Assembly (NCBI GenBank): GCA_049194865.1
Contig: JBLZWL010000116.1
Coordinates: 1-64,000 of the forward strand
Direction: 5' to 3'
Source: Myxococcus terminator_A
GTDB lineage: Bacteria; Myxococcota; Myxococcia; Myxococcales; Myxococcaceae
Length of the DNA stretch: 64,000 bases
Both the position numbers and the translations under genes were made by a program. The notes under the pieces were generated by a model. The model was given only the letters and a program-made list of their open reading frames with translations, was not told where the DNA came from and searched no databases. Below are positions 19,015-31,100 of the stretch, piece by piece. How positions within the stretch are numbered: the first letter of the stretch is position 1; every line of letters begins with the position of its first letter.

Positions 19015-20319
19015 ATGCTCTCCCTCATCCAACTCGCCCTGCGCAACCTCTTCGCCCACCGCGAGCGCGCGCTCCTGCTGCTGGGCATCGCCGCCGCGGC
19101 CAGCGGCGTCATCGTCTCCGTGTCGTCGCTGTCGGCCGGAGTGGCCGCGGCTCAGCGCGAGGCCATCACCACGTTCATCAGTGGCGACCTGAATGTCGGT
19201 GGCTTCTTCAAGGTGCACCCGGACTCCATCGCGCCGGTGGTGGGCGACGCGGCGAAGGTGCGAAGCGTGCTGGCGACGAACGTCCCGGCGGGCTGCTCCG
19301 TGCGCGAGCGTGGCCGCAGCTTCGCGCTGGCGGGCGCGGGTCGTCGACGCACGGGCTCCTTCCTGGTGGGCATGGACGTCGTGAGCGAGCGCGGTGCGAT
19401 GGAACGCTTCCGCGTGACGTCCGGCAGCCTGGAGTCGCTGACCCGGCCGCGCACCCTGGCCATCTCCACCACGCTGGCCGAGCGCCTCCAGGTGAAGCTG
19501 GGCGACCTCGCCACCCTCTTCGCGCAGCCGGTGGGCGGTGGTCGCCGCAACGCGCTGGACGTGGAGGTGGTGGCCATCACCGAGAAGGCGGGCCTCTTGG
19601 GTGAGTCCGCGGGCCTGCTCGTCTCCAACGACACGCTGCGCGAGCTGGACGGCTACAAGCCGGGCTCCGCGGGCGTGTTGCAGTTGGTGTGCGGTGACAC
19701 GCCGGTGGACGTGGACGCGCTGGGCGTCACCCTGCGCGAGTCGCTGCGCGGCGCGGGCTTCGACGTGCTCCCCGCCGCGAACGAGTCCTACGCGGAGAAG
19801 CAGATGCCCCTCTTGCGCGAGGGCTGGCGCGGGCAGCGGCTGGACGTCAGCACGTGGGAGGACGAGTCCTCCTTCCTGTCCTTCGTCACCCTGGGCCTGG
19901 CGGCGCTGGCGGTGCTGGTGAGCGCGGTGGTGCTGGTGCTGGTGGTGATAGGGCTGTTCGTCGCGCTCAGCGTCGCGGTGCGGGAGCGCACGCGGGAGAT
20001 TGGCACGCTGCGCGCCATGGGCATGCATCGCCGGAGCGTGGTGGCCCTGTTCCTCATGGAGGGAGTGCTGTTGGGGCTGGTGGGCTCGACGCTGGGGGCC
20101 TTGTTCGCCTCGAGCCTGTGTGTGGCGCTGCGCGGCGCGGTGCCGCTGCAGGGTGAGATTTCCAACCTGTTCTTCAGTGGCACGCTGCCCCTGGCGCCCA
20201 GCCTGGGCCTGGGCCTGCTGTCGGTGGTGCTCGTCACCGTCGGCGCGGGGCTTGCCACCATCGTTCCGGCGGCGCGTGCCGCTTCGCTGACCCCGCGGTC
20301 CGCCATGGAGTCCCTGTGA
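19015..20319 (+). CDS. FtsX/LolC-type permease, second subunit
   Basis: 434 residues, four helices in the 1+3 pattern of FtsX-like permeases. The first is near residues 20-45; the last three lie in 290-425 with the family motif REIGTLRAMGMHRRSVV. The extracytoplasmic domain is shorter than in the partner, as in a LolC/LolE-like heterodimer. ATG overlaps the lipoprotein-sorting gene (TGATG), so the three genes form one operon. It probably pulls lipoprotein or lipopeptide from the inner membrane. Confidence 0.9.
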   Translation: MLSLIQLALRNLFAHRERALLLLGIAAAASGVIVSVSSLSAGVAAAQREAITTFISGDLNVGGFFKVHPDSIAPVVGDAAKVRSVLATNVPAGCSVRERGRSFALAGAGRRRTGSFLVGMDVVSERGAMERFRVTSGSLESLTRPRTLAISTTLAERLQVKLGDLATLFAQPVGGGRRNALDVEVVAITEKAGLLGESAGLLVSNDTLRELDGYKPGSAGVLQLVCGDTPVDVDALGVTLRESLRGAGFDVLPAANESYAEKQMPLLREGWRGQRLDVSTWEDESSFLSFVTLGLAALAVLVSAVVLVLVVIGLFVALSVAVRERTREIGTLRAMGMHRRSVVALFLMEGVLLGLVGSTLGALFASSLCVALRGAVPLQGEISNLFFSGTLPLAPSLGLGLLSVVLVTVGAGLATIVPAARAASLTPRSAMESL

Positions 20320-21122
20320 TGCTCACGTCTGTCCGCCGTGTCGCCGTCCTGCTCGCCGTCGTGCTCGCCCCTCTGGCCGGGGCCGAGGAGAAGACCCCGA
20401 AGCCGGCGGAGACGAAGGCCGCCCTGTCCGCCGAGGACGTGATTCGTCGGGTGGACGAGCGCATGGCGCTCAAGAGCGACTTCAAGAGCACGGTGCGCCT
20501 GCGTGAGAAGCGCAAGGACGGCACGGAGGCGCTCCTGGAGATGTTGGTGTTCCGCCGCGACTCCTCGCGTGACCTGCTCATCTACATCACCAAGCCGCGC
20601 AACATGGCGGGTGGCGGATACCTGCGCATCGGCCGCAACCTGTGGGAGTACGACCCGTCCGTGGGCCACTGGCAGCGCACCACATCGCGGGGCAACATCG
20701 TCAACACCATCTCCTGCGAGGAGGACTTCGACCGCTCGCACCTGCTGGAGACCTACGAGGTGCAGGACGAGGGCGAGGAGGCGGCGGCGGGCACGAAGTT
20801 CCGCAAGCTGCTCCTCAAGGTGCGGCCGGGCATGGAGGCGTCCTTCCCGCAGCTGCGCATCTGGGTGGACCCCGACTTCAACATCGTCAAGCGCGTGGGC
20901 TACGCGCCCTCGGGCCGCACCCTGCGCACCGACATCATTCGCGGCTACCAGAAAATCAAGGACCCGGCCGCGGACAACCGGCCGGTGTACCTGATGCGCG
21001 AGGTGCTCGAGGTGGAAGAGGCCGAGGGCACCCAGCTCACCGTGCGCTACGACGAGGTGGAGCTGGCGCCGCTCAGCCCCAACATCTTCACGAAGACCTG
21101 GTTGGAAGGCCGCTTCCGCTGA
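20319..21122 (+). CDS. LolA-like outer membrane lipoprotein-sorting protein
   Basis: 267 residues with an N-terminal signal peptide (VAVLLAVVLAPLAGA). The body matches the LolA-like family found beside FtsX permeases and RND exporters: ITKPRNMAGGGYLRIGRNLWEYDPS and NTISCEEDFDRSHLLETYEV. These periplasmic half-barrels carry lipid or lipoprotein across the periplasm. Start ATG 20319 overlaps the preceding stop. The last 35 bp overlap the 3' end of the convergent NRPS gene. Confidence 0.88.
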   Translation: MLTSVRRVAVLLAVVLAPLAGAEEKTPKPAETKAALSAEDVIRRVDERMALKSDFKSTVRLREKRKDGTEALLEMLVFRRDSSRDLLIYITKPRNMAGGGYLRIGRNLWEYDPSVGHWQRTTSRGNIVNTISCEEDFDRSHLLETYEVQDEGEEAAAGTKFRKLLLKVRPGMEASFPQLRIWVDPDFNIVKRVGYAPSGRTLRTDIIRGYQKIKDPAADNRPVYLMREVLEVEEAEGTQLTVRYDEVELAPLSPNIFTKTWLEGRFR

Positions 21123-24100
21123 GGAGCTGTTCCGCCAGGAGGTCCACTTCTGGCGGGTGAAGCACCGTGGCGTGTTCGCCCTCCAGCTCCACGACGTCCA
21201 GGTGCTCGGCGGGGAGGTGGCGCGTCCAACCCAGGAGCGCGTCACCCACCTGCTGACGCAGGGCCCGGCTGGTGAGCAGGCGCGGACGCACCCGAGTCAG
21301 GGGGATGCTCCACGCGCGGGCCTGCGGCGTCAGCACCTCGCCCAGCACGCGCCAGATGCGAGCGAAGTCGCTGCCCCGGAAGTGCGGCGCCGCCGTGCCG
21401 CGCTCGCGGGCGCGCCAGGCCACGTGCTCCCACTGCTGGGGCCGGGGCATCGTGGACAGCTCCTGCTCCAGCGCCTCGTCCCGCACGCCGAACTCACTGG
21501 CCAGCACGAGCACCGGGTCCTCGCTGGAGGACGGCGCCACGGCCTGGATGGCCTCGGCCGTGGCGGTGTCCACCATGCCGAGCAGCTCCACCGTCTCACC
21601 CTGGGCCTCCAGCGCGGCGGCGACACCGAGGGCGGGATAGCCGCCGTAGGAGAAGCCCACCAGACGGTAGGGTCCGTGAGGCTGGAGGGCGCGGATGTCC
21701 CGGGTGTACGCCTCCACGCGAGCTTCCATCGTCGCGTGGCCGTGGCCCGACGCCAGCGTCTCCGGGGCCTGGATGCCGTAGCAGCGGAAGTGTGGCTCCA
21801 GCCGGGGTGCCAGGTCGCGGTAGTGGTGCACCTCGCCGTCGCCCGCGTGGAAGAGGAACAGGAGCGGCGCGTTCTCCGGCACGTGGGGACTCGCCAGCCG
21901 CACCGCGCTGGTGCGCCGGGGGCCTTCGCGCATCAGCGCGAGGATGGCTTCGGCCGACTCGCCCAGGGTAGGGCTCTGGAAGAGGGTGGCCAGCGGCAAC
22001 GGCAGGCCCAGCTCCTCCTCCAGCCGCGCCAGGAGGCGCATGGCCAGGATGGAGTCGCCGCCCAGCGCGAAGAAGTCGTCGCTGGCCTGCACGTCGGTGC
22101 GTCCCAGCGCCTCCTTCCACAGCCGTTGCAGCACCATCTCCAGCGTGGTGCGGAAGGGCGTCTCCAGCTTCGAGTCGGAGGAGGACTCGGAAGGCTCCGG
22201 AGCCACCATCGCGTCCGGGTCCGGCAGCGCCTTCCGGTCGACCTTGCCGTTGGCGTTGATGGGCAGCGCGTCCATCACCACGAAGCTGGCGGGCACCATG
22301 TAGCCGGGGAGCTGGGAGGCGACGTGCTGCCTGAACACGTCGGACCGCGTGACGCCGGGCGCCTGGATATAGGCGCACAGCGACGTCGTGCCCGCGGAGG
22401 ACACCCGCGCGACGACGACAGCTTCCTGCACCTGGGGCTGGCGTCGCAGGCAGTTTTCAATCTCAGACAGCTCGATGCGGAAGCCGCGAATCTTCACCTG
22501 GTGGTCGGCGCGGCCGAGGAAGCGCAGGCGTCCATCCGGCAGCAGTCGGGCCAGGTCACCCGTGTGGTACATGCGCGCGCCGGGCGTGGCCGAGAACGGG
22601 TCCGGCAGGAAGCGCTCGGAGGTGAGGTGTGGCGCGAGCAGGTAGCCGCGCGACAGCGCCGCCCCGCCGATGTACACGCGGCCGGGCAGGCCCGGAGGCA
22701 CCGGCTCCAGGTGCTCGTCCAGCAGGTAGAAGCACACGCGCGGCATGGGCCGGCCGATGGGGAACGTGGCCGCCGTGCCCAGTCCCTCCTCACCGGGGAT
22801 GTCGCAGGTGGCGGACGTAATGGTGCACTCGGTGGGGCCGTAGACGTTGACCCACGGCGCGTGTCCGCCGCCCACGCGCACCCAGGCCTCGAACGTCTCC
22901 TTCTTGAGGACGTCACCGCCCGGAGCGAGCAGCTTCAATCGCGCGGGCACGCGCTGGCCGAGCGCCTCCATCTGCCGAATCCACTCCTCGATGTACGTGG
23001 GCGGCAGGCTGATGATGGTGATGCCCGTCTCCTCCAGATACGGCGTCATCGTGTGCGCGGGGACGAGCCCGCTGCGCATCACCACCGTGCCACCCACGGC
23101 CAGGGGCGGGTACAGGTCCTCGGCGGCTGCATCGAAGGTGAGCGGCGCGAACTGGAGCATCCGGTCGCCCGCCACCAGCCGGAAGCGCTTGGCGATGGCG
23201 ACGTTGTGGTTCACCACGGAGCGGTGCTCCACCATGACGCCCTTGGGCTCGCCCGTGGAGCCGGAGGTGAAGACGATGTACGCCGTCTGCGAGTCGAGGA
23301 CGCGACGCGGCCCGGGCTCCAGGTCATCCGTCACGGACGCGGGCTGGGGCGGAATCTCCACCTCCGCGACGAGCGGCACGTGGGCCGCCAGCACGTTCTC
23401 ATCCACCCACAGCCGGCGCACCTCGGCGCGCTCCAGCACGTCGCGCTTGCGAGGCTCCGGCCAGTCCGCGTCCAGCGGCACGTACGAGCCGCCCGCCTTG
23501 AGGATGCCGAGCAGCACCGCCATGGCCTGCGTGGACGGCTCCATCACCACGCCCACGCGCTCCTCGGGCACCAGTCCCCGCGCGAGCAGGCGCGAGGCCA
23601 GCAGGTTGGCGCGGGCGTTGAGCTGGGCATAGCTCCAGGTGACGTCACCGTGCGCGACGGCGGGCGCGTGCGGCGTGCGGCGCACCTGGGCCTCGAAGAG
23701 GGTGTGGATGCAGGTGCCCGGCGCGATGTCCTGCGAGGGGCCCGCCAGCGCGGCGAGCACGTCCACGCGCTGGGCCGGTGACAGCATGGACAGCCGGGGC
23801 AGCGACACGTCCGGCTCGCGCAGGGCGGAGGCGGCCAGCTGCTCGAAGGCGCGAGCGAAGCGCTCTCCGGTCTCCGGCGTGAAGAGGGCACCGTCCAGGG
23901 CGACGAAGCCCGACAGCGCGCCCGCATCGCCGAGGGTGACGCTCACCACCACGTCATACGCGGGGATGACACCGTCGACGTCCAGCTCCGCCACGGACAG
24001 GCCCTCCAGCTCGGGCAGGCCGGGACGCTCCGCCTGGAGCAGCGCCTGCGCGAGTCGGGGCGCGGAGCGGTCTCCATCCGGCTGCACCGTGTCCGCGATG

Positions 24101-25172
24101 CGCTTGAAGGGCACTTCCTGGTGCGTGGTGGCGTGGGCCACGACGTCCCGCACGCGGGCGAGCAGTCCTCGCAGCGACGGCGCGCCAGACACGTCCGTGC
24201 AGAGCGGGAGCACGTTGGCGAAGTAGCCCAGCAGCTTCTCCACCTGGGGCGTGGCCCGGCCGGAGAACGGCGTGGCGACGACGACGTGGGCCTGTCCGCT
24301 GAGCCGGTGCAGCCACGCCTGCGTCAGCGCGAGCAGGACGCTGAAGGAGGAGACGCCCTCGCTTCGGGCGAGCGAGCGGATGGCGTCCGAGTGCTCCACC
24401 GAAAGGGACACCGCCACGGCGCGCATGTTGTCGTTGAGCGCGGGAGCGCGGCGCGGGAAGTCCAGCGGGAGGTCCAGCAGCGGCGGCGCGTTCGCCAGGG
24501 CCTGCTTCCAAGACGCCAGCCCGTCTTCGAGTCGCCGCAGTTGTTCCGGCTGTCGCTGCCAGACGGCGTAGTCGGTGTACTGGAGTTCCAGCGGCGCCAG
24601 CGCCACGGCGCGTCCGTGGACCGCGGCGTTCCAGGCGGTCGCCAGCTCCTCCGCGAAGGTGCCCAGGCCCACGCCGTCATTCACGGTGTGGCTGAAGGCG
24701 AGCACCACGGCGTGGCGCGTGCCCGCCGCGTCCAGCTTCAGCAGCTCGAAGCGATACAGGGGGCCGTGCTCCAGGTCGAAGTGCTCGCGGTCCAGCCGCA
24801 CCACGGCCTCGCGTGCGGTCTCCAGGGCGTGCACGGCGGACAGGTGCGAGAGGTCCACACGCGTGAGGACCGTGGCGCGCGAGGGCTGGACGCGGACGCG
24901 CAGCGCATCGCCGTGCTGGAAGAACGTGGAGCGCAGCGTCTCGTTGCGCTCCACCACGGCCGCGAGGGACTCCTCGAACCGGTCCGCGTCCAGCGCGCCT
25001 TCCAGCAGCAGGCCGAGCGTGAGGACATACGGCGGCGCCTGGGGAAGCTGGAGGGCGTACCAGAGCCGCTCCTGGACGAGCGACGGAGGCAGTATCTCCG
25101 GCCGGGGGACGACGGTGGGGCCTTCCTGTGACGTGCGAGGCGCCGCGTCGATGAGCGCCGCCACCGAGGTGA
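21088..25172 (-). other. NRPS module 6: C6-A6-T6-TE
   Basis: C6 is divergent (SHTVNDG, first His lost, catalytic second His kept). A6 code by eye is D-A-E-S-A-G-V-I-T-K, unassigned; Glu239 again hints at a basic residue. T6 has the GGDS form. The type I thioesterase has GFSYGG and a histidine in GEHATVLHP, and releases the peptide. Confidence 0.7.
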
Positions 25173-28100
25173 CGGTGGGGTGTGCGAAGAACGCGGACAG
25201 CGGCAGCTCCACGCCGAAGGTCTGGCGCAGTCGGGCCACGACTCGCGTCGCGGACAGGGAGTGGCCGCCGAGTTCGAAGAAGTTCCCGCCGCGGGAGATG
25301 GGCTCCACGCCCAGGGCATCCTGGAAGACGCGCGCCACCTGTTGCTCGGTGGCTCCGCGAGGCGCGTCGTCACCCAGCGCGGGCAGTTCCTGTCGGGGCA
25401 GCGGCTGCTGGGACAGGGCCTTGCGGTCCACCTTGCGCGACGACGTGAGCGGCAACGCCTCCACGGACACGAAGACGGAGGGAATCAGGTGCTCGGGCAG
25501 CCGCTGTCGCAGCCAGGCCCGGAGGGGCTCGGTGGCGAACGCGCCGGAGTCGGTGGAGACGATGAACGCCACCAGTCGCGTGCCGCCTCCCACGTCCTCG
25601 CGAGGCACCACGGCGACCTCGCGCACTCCAGGATGGAGCGCGAGCACGGCCTCGATTTCGCCGGGCTCCACGCGCACGCCGCGCACCTTGAGCTGCGTGT
25701 CCAGGCGTCCCAGGTATTCGAGCTGCCCGTCCGCGAGCCAGCGCACCCGGTCTCCGGTGCGGTAGAGCCGCTCGCCCGGCGTCAGCGCGAAGGGATGGGG
25801 GATGAAGCGCTCGGCGGTCAGGTCCGGACGCTCCAGGTAGCCTCGGGCGAGGCCGACACCGCCGATGTACAGCTCTCCCGGCACGCCCGGGGGCAGCGGC
25901 TCCAGGCGCTCGTCGAGCACGAAGAGGTGGGTGTTGGGCCAGGGCGTGCCCACCGTGACGCGAGTCCTCGCGTCCATCGTAGCGCCCGAGGGACGACCCA
26001 ACCCGGGCCGAGGCGTGACGGTGGCGGCCACGGTGACTTCGGTGGGGCCATACGAGTTGAGCAGCGCGCGGCCCGGGGCCCAGCGGCGGACGACCTCGGC
26101 GGACAGCGGCTCACCGCCGGAGACGATGACCTGGAGCGCTTCGAGTCCCACGGGTTCGAGCTGCGCGAGCACCGTCGGGGTGAGGGCGCAGTCGGTGATG
26201 CGTTGCTCGCGCAGCAGCGTGCGCAGCGGCAGGTCGGGCAGCAGTCGCTCGCGGGGCGCGAGCACCAGCGTGGCGCCGGAGAGCAGCGTGGAGAAGATCT
26301 CCCACACCGAGCCATCGAACGTCGTGGAGGCGAACTGGAGGACTCGACGGCCAGGCTGCAGGCCGTGGGCGTCGAGCGCGGCGAGGGCGGTGTTGCACAA
26401 GCCCCGGTGCGTGAGCAGCACGCCCTTGGGCCTGCCCGTGGAGCCCGAGGTGAAGATGACGTACGCGAGCGAGGCCGCGTCCGCGAGGAACGGCAGCCCC
26501 TCCACGGGCTTGCGAGAAATCTCCGCCGCGTCGGTGTCGACGTACGCGGACATGATGGCGACGCTGGAGAACAAGTCCCCCAGCGCCTCACGCGTCACCA
26601 GCACGCGGGCCCCTGAGTCCACGAGGAGCTGCGCGAGCCGCTCCGGCGGGTGCGCGGGGTCCAACGGCACGTAGGCGCCACCGGCCTTCAGCACGGCGAG
26701 CATGGACACGATGAGGTCGGGCGAGCGCTCCAGGCAGAGGGCGACGCGCTCCTCGGGCTCCACGCCCAGCTCCCGCAGGAAGTGGGCGAGCTGGGTGGAG
26801 CGCTCGTGCAGCTCCCGGTACGACAGCGTCTGGTCCTCGAAGCAGAGGGCCACCGCGTCGGGCGTGCGGGCGGCTTGCTCGGAGAAACGGCGGACGACGG
26901 TGTCGTGTCCGTCGAGAGCGCGCGCGGAGTCGTTGAAGTCGACGAGCACTTGCTGACGCCCGGCCTCGGTGAGCAGCGGCAGCCGGCCGATGGGCGTCTC
27001 GGGCGCGAGCAGCGCGGCGCCGAGCAGGCTCACATAGTGCTCCACCATCCGCTCCGCGCTTCCTGCCTCGAACAGCGCGGTGGGGTACTCCAGGTAGAAG
27101 CCGAAGTGGTCGCCGTCGGCCTCGGCGGTGAGCATCAGGTCGAAGAGGCTGGCGGCCACGCCGAGTTGCACCGGACGCGTCTTCAGTCCGGTGAACGCAT
27201 CCGCGAGCGTGCGCGGGCTGGGGCTCAGCTCGAACATCGCCTGGACCAGGGGCGCGTGGGAGAGGCTGCGCTCCACCTGGAGGACGTCCACCACGCGCTC
27301 GAAGGGCACTTCCTGGTGGGCGAACGCCTCCAGCGCCGTGGTCTTCGCCTGCTTCAGCAGGGTGAGGAAGGACGCGTCGGGGTCCACCTGGGTGCGCAGC
27401 GCGACGGTGTTGATGAACAGGCCGACCAACGGCTCCACGGCGGGATGGACGCGGCCGGACACGGGCGTGCCCACGCTCAGGTCCTGCTGGCCGGTGTACC
27501 GGTGGAGCAGGGCGGTGAAGGCCGCATACAGCGCCATGAACGGAGTGACCTGCTGCTCGCGGCACAGCGTGCCCAGGGCCTCGATGAGCGGCGCTGGCAG
27601 CGGGTGGTGTCGCGTGAAGGCGCCCTCGTGACTGCGCCCGGGGTGCCGAGGCACATCCGTGGGCAGCTCCAGCACGGTGGGCGCACCGTCCAGCTTGCGC
27701 CGCCAGTACTCCAGGTGGACGTCCTGTCGCGCGAGCATGGCCGGCGTGCGCTGCCAGGCTGCGGCGTCCGCGAAGTCGAGCGCGAGGGATGGCAGGGTCG
27801 GCGCGCGGTTCTGGACGGAGGCGGCGTAGGCCTCCGCCAGCTCACGCAGCAAGGTGTCCAGGGACAGGCCATCCACCACGATGTGGTGGAACACCAGCAG
27901 CAGGACGTGGTGGTCCGGTCCGAGCAGGAACAGGTGGAAGCGATAGAGCGGGCCCGTGTCCAGGCGGAACGGACGCTCTGATTCCTCCTTCAGCCGTCGG
28001 GTCAGCGCGACTTCGTCACCACCGGCTTCCGGTGAGAGGTCCTCCCGGTCGAGTACGCGCGGAGGCGCGGGCTGGAGGCTCAGTCGCGGACCGCCCTCGG

Positions 28101-31100
28101 CGGGGAGGAAGGTGGAGCGCAGCGCGGTGTGTCGCTCCAGCAGGAAGAACAGCGCGGACTCCAGCGCCTCCGCGTCCAGCGGGCCGTGCAGCTCCGTGGC
28201 CTCCGGAACGGAGAAGGACGCGGAGTCGGGCTGGAGCTGCTGGAGGAACCACATGCGCTCCTGCGAGAACGACGGCACGGCGAGCGTGTCGTCAGGGCGG
28301 TGGGTGGGCTCGGGCAGCGGCAGGGTGCTGCTCGGGGACAGCTCCGAGAGCGCCCGGGCGATTCCCGCGACCGTGGGCGACAGGAAGAGGGCCTTGAGGG
28401 GCAGCTCCTGGCCCAGGGCCTGACGGATTCGAGACACCAGTCGTGTGGCGCTCAGCGAGTGGCCACCCAGCGCGAAGAAGTCCGCGTCACGCGACACGTT
28501 CTCCACACCCAGGAGCTGCTGGAAGAAGCTCGCCAGCAGTTGTTCCAGCGGGCCTTGCGGCGGCGCGCCGTCGGCTCCGCTCGTGGGCTCGACGTCCGGG
28601 AGCGGAAGCTGGGCGAGGGCCCGTCGGTCCACCTTGCCGGAGGGCGTCAGCGGCAGCGCAGCCAGCACGACGAAGGCCGAGGGCACCATCGCCTCGGGGA
28701 GCACCGCCTTGAGCGCGGCGCGCGGTGACGCGGCCTCTTCCGTGAGTCCCTCGCGAGCGACCACGTAGGCGATGAGGCGCGCGTCGCCAGGGGACGTCAC
28801 GCGGGCCAGGACGACGGCGTCACGCACGGCGGGCAGGCGCCGCAGGGCGAGTTCGATCTCCTCCAGCTCGATGCGCTGTCCGCGCACCTTCACCTGGAAG
28901 TCGGTGCGGCCCAGGTACTCCAGCGCGCCGTCATTGCGCCAGCGGGCCAGGTCGCCCGTGCGATAGAGGGTGGCGCCGGGCGTGTCGCTGAACGCATCAG
29001 GGATGAAGCGCTCGGCGGTGAGCTCCGGACGGCGCCAGTAGCCACGGCCCACCTGGGCGCCGCCGATGAACAGCTCACCCTGCACACCCACGGGGACGGG
29101 GTGCCCCGCCGAGTCCAGGACGAGCAGGTGCGTATTCGCCACCGGATGACCGATGGGGGTGCTGGAGCGCGCGTCGCCTCGGCGGCAGTGCCAGTGCGTC
29201 ACCTCCACCGCTGCTTCGGTGGGGCCGTAGAGGTTGTGGACCTCCGTGGTGGGGAGTCGCTCGTGGGCGCGTCGCACCAGCTCCGAGGACAGGGCCTCGC
29301 CACTGCAGACCAGTCGGCGCAGATCCGTCAGGGCCTCCAGGCCGGGCTCCTCCAGGAAGGCGCCGAGCATGGACGGAACGAAGTGCGCGACGGTGATGCG
29401 CTCGTCGGACAGGAGCCGCGCGAGGTAGGCGGGCTCGCGGTGTCCCCCGGGCCGCGCCAGCACCAGCCGCGCGCCGACGGTGAGGGGCCAGAAGAGCTCC
29501 CAGACGGAGACGTCGAAGCTGGTGGGCGTCTTCTGCAGCACGCTCTCACCGGGCGCGAGCGCGTGGACCTGATGCATCCACGACAGGCGATTGACGACGG
29601 CGCGGTGCGCGTTCATCGCCCCCTTGGGGCGGCCGGTGCTGCCGGACGTGAAGATGACGTACGCGAGGGCGTCCGGATGCGGCCTGCTCGCGACGCGTGT
29701 GCTCGGAAGTCGGGCGAGTCGGGGTGCCTCGGTGTCGAGCAGGACGGTGTGCCCGGCATGCGGCGGCAGGTGAGGCGCGAGGGCCTGGGTCGTGAGGACG
29801 ACGGGCGCGCCACCATCCGCGAGCATTCCCGCGAGTCGCTCGGGAGGAAGCTCCGGGTCCAGGGGCATGTAGGCCGCGCCGGACTTGAGGATGCCGAGCA
29901 GCGCGACGACGAGGTCCAGCGAGCGCTCCAGGCACACGCCGATGAGCACCTCCGGACCGGCACCGAGAGACTGGAGATGCCACGCGAGCTGATTGGCGCG
30001 GGTCTCCAGCGCACCGTAGGTGAGGTGCTGTCCATCGAAGGTCAGCGCGTGCAGCTCGGGCGTGCGCGCGGACTGGTCCTCGATGAGCGACACGAGCGTG
30101 GCGCGGGTGTCGAAGGTCTCGCGGGTGTCGTTGAAGTCGCGGAGCACCTGTCGGCGCTCGTGGGTGTCGAGGAGCGAGAGGTGCTCGACCTGACGGCTCG
30201 GAGTGGTCAGCGCCTCTTCGAGCAGGTGGACGTAGTGGGACAGCAGCCGCTCGATGGTGGGGGCCTCGAAGAGGTCGGTGCTGTACTGGAAGGACAGCTC
30301 GTGGCCCTGGTCGCTCTCGGAGACTGTGAGGGCCAGCTCGAAGAGGGTGTTCTTCCCGTCGACGACGATGGGGCGACTCTGGAGGCCCGGGAAGGCGTCG
30401 GCCAGCGTGTTCTCCGCGCGGTCCCAGAAGAAGCCCACCTGGAACAAGGGCGAGTGGCCCAGGCTGCGCTCGACGTGGAGCGCATCGACGATGCGCTCGA
30501 AGGGCGCGTCCTGGTGCGTGAAGGCCTCCAGCGCGGTGGTCCGTGTCTGCGCGAGCAGCTCGGTGAAGCTCGTGTCGGGGGCGAAGCGAGTGCGCAGGAC
30601 GACGGTGTTGGTGAAGAGTCCGACGACGTCTTCCAGCGCGGGGTGCGGACGACCGGAGACGGGCGTACCCACGGACACGTCGTCCTGTCCGGAGTGCCGA
30701 TGCAGCAACGCGGCGAGCGCCGCGCTCAGGACCATGAAGGGCGTGACGTGGTGCTCGCGGCACACGCGGGTGAGCGCCTGCTCCAGCGAGGGAGACATCC
30801 GGTGGAAGCGGCTCAAGGCCCCCGCATCACCGAGGACTGGAGGACGGGGCTTGTCGGTGGGCAGGGACAGCGACGCGGGCGCACCCGCGAGCTGGTGCTT
30901 CCAGTAATCGAGGTGGATGTCCTCGCGTTCCCGGACCGAGGGCGCGTGCTGCCACGCGGCCACGTCGGCGTAGTCGAGCGAGGGGCGGGGTAGCGCGGGA
31001 GCCTGCTGCTGACCGAGGGCCGCGTAGGCCTGGGACAGCTCGCGCAGGAGGATGTCGATGCTGAGCCCGTCCACGACGAGGTGGTGCAGCACGAGCAGGA

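Noticed and set aside
17044..20028. Open frame of 994 codons on the minus strand
   Set aside because: Antisense to the two FtsX permeases; the translation is Gln/His/Arg-rich without domains.
21157..23781. Open frames of hundreds of codons antisense to the NRPS
   Set aside because: Shadow of the third-position GC bias; no domain recognisable.
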